Positions 57,780 to 64,000 of a stretch of DNA of 64,000 nucleotides are shown one piece after another. This stretch comes from Pomphorhynchus laevis (lineage: Eukaryota > Acanthocephala > Palaeacanthocephala > Echinorhynchida > Pomphorhynchidae): positions 168,678 through 232,677 of the forward strand of contig WNNJ02003482.1 in assembly GCA_012934845.2 (NCBI GenBank), read 5' to 3'. Position 1 is the stretch's first letter; each line of letters opens with the position of its first letter. The translations under genes and the position numbers were made by a program. The notes beneath the pieces were generated by a model that did no database searches, had not been told where the DNA came from, and saw only the letters and a program-made list of their open reading frames with translations.

Positions 57780-58830
57780 GCCTCAGGTCCAGTGGGATCT
57801 GAGCCCACTGGCCGCACCTGCGCGCCGCCTTCCGACTGAATCATTCGGGGTCTCTCACCCCCTAAAAGTCTAGTCGAGGCGGACGATGGTCGGTAATCAA
57901 TAGATGAAGTACTTGAGAAACGTTAGACTTTGCTCCGGAGGACGTCCTCCAGAGAATAGCCCAAGTACCCCATAGGCGCAGTTGGGTTTTCCCATTCAAT
58001 GATAGATACTGAGCCCGATTCAGGGCCCATCTAGTTCTCTTCAGGATAGTTTGAGTCTATCCAGGTCAGCTTTCGTTAACCAGTTCACCGTAATGGTTAA
58101 CCCCAGATATCTTACTCGACTTGTGAAGATAGTGAGGGGATGATTAATCAATGTGGAAGATAAAGTTGAGAGCGCTAGTCTCTTAAGTTTTTCTTTGTGG
58201 CAGGGGCGCCATGAAAGACGACCACCTGCGATATGTTCTGTACATCAATTGTGTTATCACAAATAACAAACGTAACATCGACATATCTAATCCATATCAT
58301 AATTCCATCCATCTCAGTGATATTATTTAATTCCCCTGTGGCAAAGGTGTCATGAAAGAGAACCACATGCGAATTCGAGTAGTTCAAAAAAGATTTGATT
58401 TGGTTAACTAGTCTTTTAAACTTAAAATAAAATGACTGATGTCCGCGACTACATATTTGCACCTGCGTCCAGAAAACATGGCTGTGGTATTATCAGCGTG
58501 TACCACGATATGTTGTTCACGTTTGAATGCTTTGAATAGTACAATGGATGCAGCAAGATATAAAATATGAGAAAGTGGTGAACTTTGAGGCACACCTGTA
58601 ATAGGGTCGAACTGACGTGCATCAGGGTCGTCTTCATAGTAAAACCGCTCGGTGTACAACAATATATCCACCGTGTTAACAATTCTCGCAGGCAAACCGA
58701 GGGACCTGAGAGAGGAGATATCGAATGGGATGGGGATGCGATTAAATGTAACAGAAAAGTCGAAAAATAAATGCGGTGTATTCAAATTTTCAAACACAAC
58801 AATGCTCATCTTCATGAATTGTATCAGTAG
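57780..58830 (-). mobile_element. LINE J1 (copy 3) with an internal PLE fragment
   Basis: Minus strand: 58815-58408 encodes RT motif A (FFDFSVTFNRI, diverged), GVPQSSPLSHILYL (motif B) and VVHADNTTAM (YADD decayed). 58180-57930 holds the thumb region, and 57920-57780 the 3' tail shared with copy 1. Between 58232 and 58335 is foreign sequence encoding IWIRYVDVTFVI, a PLE-type RT motif C. The element sequence GTGGCA..G-GCCATGAAAG..CCAC-TGCG is present on both sides of it. Confidence 0.88.
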
Positions 58831-59526
58831 CTGTTAAACTTTGTGCATATTTATGCCATTTCAGGAAAAACAGCTACACATCGGCAAGATCAAAAGGTAT
58901 TTTATACATTAATATTCTATTTTTGCTTAAACTATGCAGTCATCATCAATTTAAAGATTATAAAAATTTAAAGATTATAAAGTTTGATGTCAACTGATTC
59001 AATAGTAGACGATCAAAAATATTTCATCGATTGTTTTAAATAACTACCCTTTTCGGATTATTACAATGACTAAATAATTCAAAAGTATACAATAGATAAA
59101 TTTAATATTTGGTAAAATATAATATTTTTATATTAGAATAATTTGTGGATATAAAAAAGATTTTAATAACTGTTATTTAATAGTTTAAAATTTAAACGAT
59201 TCATGTATTATTATAATTTATTATTTAGTTATAAAATATATTAATATATTAATATTGGTATTAATATATTATTAATATTGTTCAATATTAATAATTCAAT
59301 ATTATATTATTAATATTGATACTCACATTGGTCAAATACGCATGTTAGCTTGATATTTAAATTATAGGAGATATAATCTTACGCTTTTAATGTTGAACTT
59401 AAAAGTTTACTTGGAAAAAATACTTTAAAAAAACGCAAAAGTTTAAAGTTATAATTTTTCTTGAGACTAAAACATTAAAAATTATGGAAAAGAAGCTAGT
59501 CTATTTGTAAATGACTTCATTGTATA

Positions 59527-62168
59527 CTATGGGAATAGTCTGCGTAATGACCAGGTGTTGTCAACGGCATTTAGCGTGAATTCAAATCTGTCATGTAATC
59601 TCGATCGTTGACCTTGCCAAAACTCAAATACGCTAGGTTTTAATATATAACCTCCCCTAAGAAAGGTGTAAACACCAATTATATACAATAAGCCGTTTCT
59701 TACCAATTATCAGGTCTTGGAATTTTATCAGGATATTGCTTTGCTGCCTTGTCTACTAGATCCAAAAGAATCTAAACATTTACAAATCATTTTTTTATGA
59801 AAAAATTATAACTGTTTTGCTTTTTACTAAAAAGCAAAACAGTTATAAGGCGAATTAGAGTAAATCTTATCACTCCCTTATAGATTCAATAAAAGGGATT
59901 TATACTGATATATTAAGAGTATATAAGAAGAGCAAGATATCTAAACGCGCTTGATGATCAAGTTATCTTCTTACAATAACTAGATAAATTGTTCTTAACC
60001 TTTTTAAATGGTGGCACACTATTGATCACTTTTAATTTCTGCATCTTCATTACAAAGCATGAATATCTTCATTAACGTGGAAAAACTAATAAAAATGCTA
60101 CTAATAAAACAGTTCATACAATTGAAATTAATGAACAGGCTTCGACGATAGTCTTCTATATCGCAGAGGGATCTGACCCTACCTGCAAACATCAAATCGA
60201 TGATTTCCGATTGAACCAAATAAGGCCTGTCACATATATGCGAGCCCAATAACAGCTCACGATTGCCGGTAGTCTCGACGTAAAGAGCCTCAGAAATCTT
60301 AGTCATTCTTCTTGGGGACGTCCTCTTGAGAAGACGAATCCCCAAATTGCCCAGGTGCACCAAAGGCACAACCGAGTACATCCACTTAATGAGAAATGTT
60401 AAGCTCGTTTCAGGCCCATCAGACTCTCTTCAAGGCATTCTTAAATCTATTCAAGTCGTATCCGGATGACCCTTAAACCGTAAAACCCAGACATCTTACT
60501 TGATGTGTAAAGATTAAGAGGGGTTGATTGTTAAAAATTGAAGAGAAATAAATGATATTGCTAGTCTCTTTAGCTTTTTCTTGGTAGCAGGGGTTCCAGG
60601 AAGGACGACCACGTGCAATTTTGATGTTTTGATAATAAGATTTGATGGGGGTAACTGATCTTTTAAGAATGGACTAAGTTCTTTGGAAATATGAATTCTT
60701 ATCTAATCTAACGTATAAAAATTGTTTTTGTACAACATTTTCTTATTTGGAGTATATTTAAATATAATCGTTGTTTGGGGATCGATAATCGGCGCATTCC
60801 TTTAATCTTCCACTATAAGGTTTTGAATGACATATTGGTTATTAAATAGCGTATTTTATGAAAGGTCGCTACGAGTGTATCAAGATAAGAATTTAAAAAA
60901 CATGTAAACACATGACTTTTTATAATTTAATTATTAAATTTTGATTTAGCTTTTTTCCATTTATAATTATATTAAATATGTAACTCAGTAAGCTGATTTA
61001 ATTCATTGCAAGCTATAATTATATCATTCTTAGTGGCAATGGTAAAGAACTATTTTCACATTTCAACGAGAAAAATAGTGGCCGAAATTCCACTCCTATT
61101 ATTAATAATAAGGGTTGAATACGGACCAGAACCTAATAACATAGCAGTTCCTCCTGATGACCTCTAATCCTTATTCTGATACAACGTCTGTTATTATTAG
61201 TCTATTCATAAAAATTGATTTTTATTTTAAATACTAATTATTTGTTTTAACTTGATATAAATTATATAAAATCTTATAACAATTATTTATTATTTATAAT
61301 TTATTATTTATTTATTAAATTTTGATTTAGCCTTTTTCCATTTTATAATTATATTAAATACGTAACTCAGCTTATTTGATTCTTATATCATAATTATATC
61401 ATTCTTAGTGGCAATGGTAAAGAACTATTTCGTTTCACAAATTTGAATATGAGATTTCATTTTCGTAAGATTATTTTACTGTTTTTCAAATTTCAGTGTC
61501 CTCTCTCATAATTGAGATAAATGTAAATGATAGAAAGTTATGACAAATGAGTTTAGAAATAATAAAATTCATTGCAAATGAACTAATCAAAACTACGCCC
61601 ATGATATTAAACTAGATAATAAATAGTGACGATATTTTCATCTCGCCAACATTAAGCGAATATTTTGTTGAGAATCACGAGGTGATATCGTCGGCTCCCT
61701 TCCAATATCGAGGCACAATGACGATAAATTTGATAGCAAATATGACGGTATACGATAGCAATTTATTTGGTGTGAATGCCAACACAACTAGCTTTGATAT
61801 CAAACTTTTGATACAAACTATGCTCATGCCGACAATTATTTTTGTAAGAATTAAAAGTTTAGTGTATAATTGTTGGCATTGATAGTATCTATTGAAATAA
61901 GATAAATTGACAGAGTTCACGTATTTTAGACAAAATATTAAATTAAAATTTTTCTTAATTAATCAAATATTTGGGATGTTAGTTAGACAGAAAATTAGTA
62001 TAAACAAATAAACAAATGATCTAACGAATTTAAGCTTACTTGACGATTTTTCACTGGCTGTGACTGTTTGCTAATGAACGCACTTAACTGATTTAGTTTC
62101 GGACGTTCATTATAATACGAATCGTTCTCCGCATCCGACAGACGCTCTAGAGTCCCGTTAATAATAAC
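59527..62168 (-). CDS. PNPO: Pyridoxamine-5'-phosphate oxidase, last three exons
   Basis: Exon 62168-62040 (TTCTAG acceptor, GTAAGC donor, 43 codons, phase 0) reads [20 protein letters not shown] then SQ-like [11 protein letters not shown]. Exon 59771-59704 (TTTAG, GTAAGA) reads [20 protein letters not shown] and splits a Trp codon. Exon 59656-59527 (TTAG) gives [16 protein letters not shown] then RSRLHDR and ends SLRRLFP-stop. All phases match. P..WGGY, EFWQGQ..RLHDR and the terminal RRL.P are diagnostic of PNPO/PdxH: the Arg-x-His in RLHDR contacts PLP, and the protein is an FMN dimer oxidising pyridoxine/pyridoxamine phosphate to PLP in the cytosol (family knowledge). About 108 residues are visible; the FMN-binding N-terminal exons must lie beyond 64000. 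The 2.3 kb intron holds LINE and PLE pieces. Only the gene's 3' end is in the window. Confidence 0.95.
60018..60680 (-). mobile_element. LINE J1 (copy 4) in PNPO intron
   Basis: Minus strand shares the GGACGTCC..GAGAAGACGA block, the CAGGTGCACCAAAGGCAC stretch (single-copy form of the 19-bp unit of copy 1) and the thumb-region codons. Badly decayed; same orientation as PNPO. Confidence 0.75.
60920..61400 (+). mobile_element. PLE-A 3' module pieces in PNPO intron
   Basis: A tail ending TCAGTAAGCTGATTTAATTC at about 60980-61000, then a module from about 61110 with CCTAATAACATAGCAG and CTCTAATCCTTATTCTGATA, and another tail to about 61390. Two remnants, one behind the other. Confidence 0.75.
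61613..61842 (+). CDS. Candidate exon antisense to PNPO intron, possibly a membrane protein
   Basis: From a possible acceptor (TTAAACTAG) a frame runs [67 protein letters not shown] to a GTAAGA donor. Codon composition and the N-glycosylation sites (NMT, NTT) look protein-like, with a hydrophobic start at the end. A weak resemblance to the lumenal-domain/TM1 junction of Wntless-like proteins (INL..LFGV..F.K...T.L.P.IF) is my impression only. No partner exons were found. The overlapping minus-strand ORF is probably its shadow, or the reverse. Confidence 0.3.
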
Positions 62169-62329
62169 CTAGAATAACGAACGGTGTACTTTAATTAAAA
62201 TATTTTCAATTTAAAAATGTTTAATGTCAACTTGATATAAGTCATGCAGCTGAACAACAAATACCGTTCATCATAATTTGGATTAAAAAGCTCATCACAG
62301 TCCAAGCATTCATTCAGGTAAATCCCATT

Positions 62330-62835
62330 TTTAGATTTAGATGCTCCGGAAACATCGTATCGGTCCTGTTATGTAGCTGGAGAATTGAGTCACGTCGGTC
62401 ATTCCGGGACAATTTTTACACCGCTTGTCGTTGCAGGGCCCGCTCTTTCTATAAAATTGTTGCACATTGATCCCTATAGATTGTTTCTGAAACATTATTT
62501 GCAGACAAGACCAATTGGTGAATCTAATCAAGGGTTTATAACATCGTCATTGTGGGTCTTGAGCACGTCATCGATCTCTGATTGTAGTTTTCTTACTAGA
62601 GAATAGTATGGTATGACTACATTGAATTTGTTTTTCACATGATCCATTTGTTTTATTTCAAGTAGCTTATCCCTTTCCAGATTACGTACTCTTTTAATCT
62701 GTGTTTTTATCTGGCGCTGGGAATATCCTCGTTTCAAGAACTGGCCTTCTAGCTTTTGCACAGACTTCGAACTCGATTTCACGTGAACATATCTTGCATA
62801 TTCGCAATGCCTCATTTCGTATGACAACGCAATGA
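62330..62835 (-). mobile_element. Conventional PLE fragment (RT C-terminus and linker to GIY-YIG)
   Basis: Minus-strand frame 62827-62528 (LEGQFLKRGYSQRQIKTQIK, RDKLLEIKQ, VVIPYYSLVRKLQSEIDDVL) is the region after the RT in conventional PLEs. A second frame 62531-62337 contains GPCNDKRCKNCPGM, the Cys-rich linker before GIY-YIG. Broken once between the frames; the nuclease itself is missing. It lies upstream of the visible PNPO exons, presumably in an intron. Confidence 0.8.
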
Positions 62836-62884
62836 CATATAATTATGACAAATAATTATACTTTTTAAATAGTTGATACTAATC

Positions 62885-63020
62885 CATTATCGATAAATAA
62901 TTATTGGAGCTGGATCAAAGGATAGGAGAAATTATTTTTGATATTCCGCTGACTTCTGTTAGCATCTTCAGAAAATTATAATTTCCTGAAGATGCTAACA
63001 AAGGTTAGCGAAATGTTATT
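62885..63020. repeat. Foldback hairpin, sibling of 30120-30290
   Basis: Left arm AAATAATTATTGGAGCTGG onward and a shortened right arm meet at the centre. At 62986-63013: CTGAAGA, T, GCTAAC, AAAG, GTTAGC, GAAA, a perfect 6-bp stem in the ribozyme-like motif. Confidence 0.85.
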
Positions 63021-63289
63021 TTACAAAATAAAAATGTCGTATATGATGGACGCCAAGATATTTATAAAAGTTGATGAATTCGATGGATCGATAGTCTAGA
63101 GAAAGTTTATCGTCATATAATACATATTAAATATTATAGCGGTTTAGTCAAAATAATCAAACAAGTAGATAGAATCGCTAAGAAATTAATTTATTTTTGC
63201 AACGAATATCGATATATTTCAGTGCAGCTTTTACATATCATATCTTGAAGTTTATAATTTACAATTTTTGATACCAACATTTTTGTTGA

Positions 63290-64000
63290 TGGTGACTCCA
63301 AAGTTGAAATAATAAATACTTTGATAATAAATAATTTGATAATAAATAATTTGATAATAAATAATTAGACTGTAATTAATAATACTTAGATAATAAATAA
63401 TTTAATTCGATTACGTTTTGTTGAAAATAAAATATTCGAATTGTGATTTCTATTCAAAAAATATAAAAATATTTTATATTATATATTATATATTGTAATA
63501 TAATATAATGTCAATATATTATATTGAATATATCTATAATATAATATATTATTATATTATATTTATATTATATTTATATATAATGTATTGACATTATATA
63601 ATATTATAATACAAAAATATTGAATATTATATTGAATACAATATTGAGTATTATAGATCTATTCAATATAATATATTGACATGATATTGTATAATAATAC
63701 ATAATATATTATTATATTATAATATATATTTTAATAATATAATAATATTTTTTTATCACCTAATGCTGAGAAGCAACGAGGTATAAATAAATCTCTCTCA
63801 TTATTATATTATAATATATTATTATTTTATTTTTTATATTTTGTTATATGTATATATAATATATTAACATTACATTATGTTATAATATATGATATAATAT
63901 ATAGTATATTGAATATTATATTGAATACAATATTGAATATTGAATATATTATTATATTATATACTATATTAAATTGAAAACAATATTGAATATTATAGAT
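63290..64000. repeat. AT simple-sequence tract
   Basis: TTGATAATAAATAA is tandemly repeated at 63318-63365. From 63470 to the end, ATATTATAATAT-like low-complexity sequence predominates with a short ordinary patch near 63755-63800. No gene. Confidence 0.9.

Noticed and set aside
63470-64000. Possible organellar insert because of extreme AT content
   Set aside because: No mitochondrial gene, tRNA or rRNA motif; just short ATATTATA repeats.

Overview
The window is strongly AT-rich animal nuclear DNA. The host genes identify the kingdom: an innexin (gap-junction protein of invertebrates), a two-zinc-finger GATA transcription factor and a pyridoxamine-5'-phosphate oxidase. The last two, and a secreted-protein gene, are split by GT-AG introns whose phases match exactly across the junctions. 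A large secreted protein built of Val-Pro repeats resembles cuticle or surface proteins of invertebrates. A protostome, possibly an ecdysozoan, fits best; I cannot name the species. I saw no bacterial features, rRNA, convincing tRNA or CRISPR.

Layout. 1-9.4 kb: LINE fragments, a Penelope-like retroelement (PLE-A) and a 2.3 kb 13-bp minisatellite. 9.4-18.8 kb: a nest of LTR-retrotransposon fossils of the Gypsy type with LINE insertions and two pairs of ~409-bp direct repeats. 19.7-21.1 kb: innexin, minus strand. 23-33.8 kb: PLE-A debris and two secreted-protein genes (24.3-25.0 and 28.0-30.1 kb, both minus), with three or four hairpin or foldback elements around the larger one. 35.3-37.3 kb: a second Gypsy fossil. 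37.4-39.9 kb: the most informative PLE-A copy, in which a GIY-YIG nuclease domain lies upstream of the reverse transcriptase. 43.3-49.95 kb: GATA gene, minus, at least three exons, introns carrying a LINE and a second, conventional PLE (PLE-B). 52-58.8 kb: scattered LINE and PLE fragments. 59.5-62.2 kb: the last three exons of PNPO, minus, its 5' exons beyond the right edge. The final ~500 bases are AT simple sequence.

The host genes have no visible functional link apart from the two neighbouring secreted-protein genes, which share orientation and composition. The most interesting material is retroelement biology: (1) a Penelope-like element with permuted domain order (endonuclease before RT), as described for the Naiad/Chlamys branch; (2) a dispersed RNA module at the 3' end of that element that can fold as a crossing (pseudoknot) pair of helices, kept by wobble and compensatory changes across copies; (3) a recurrent CTGANGA-T-stem-GAAA motif at foldback elements, reminiscent of hammerhead ribozymes known from PLEs; and (4) a LINE copy carrying a PLE reverse-transcriptase fragment between duplicated target sequence. 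All boundaries were read by eye; no alignment or folding program was run.
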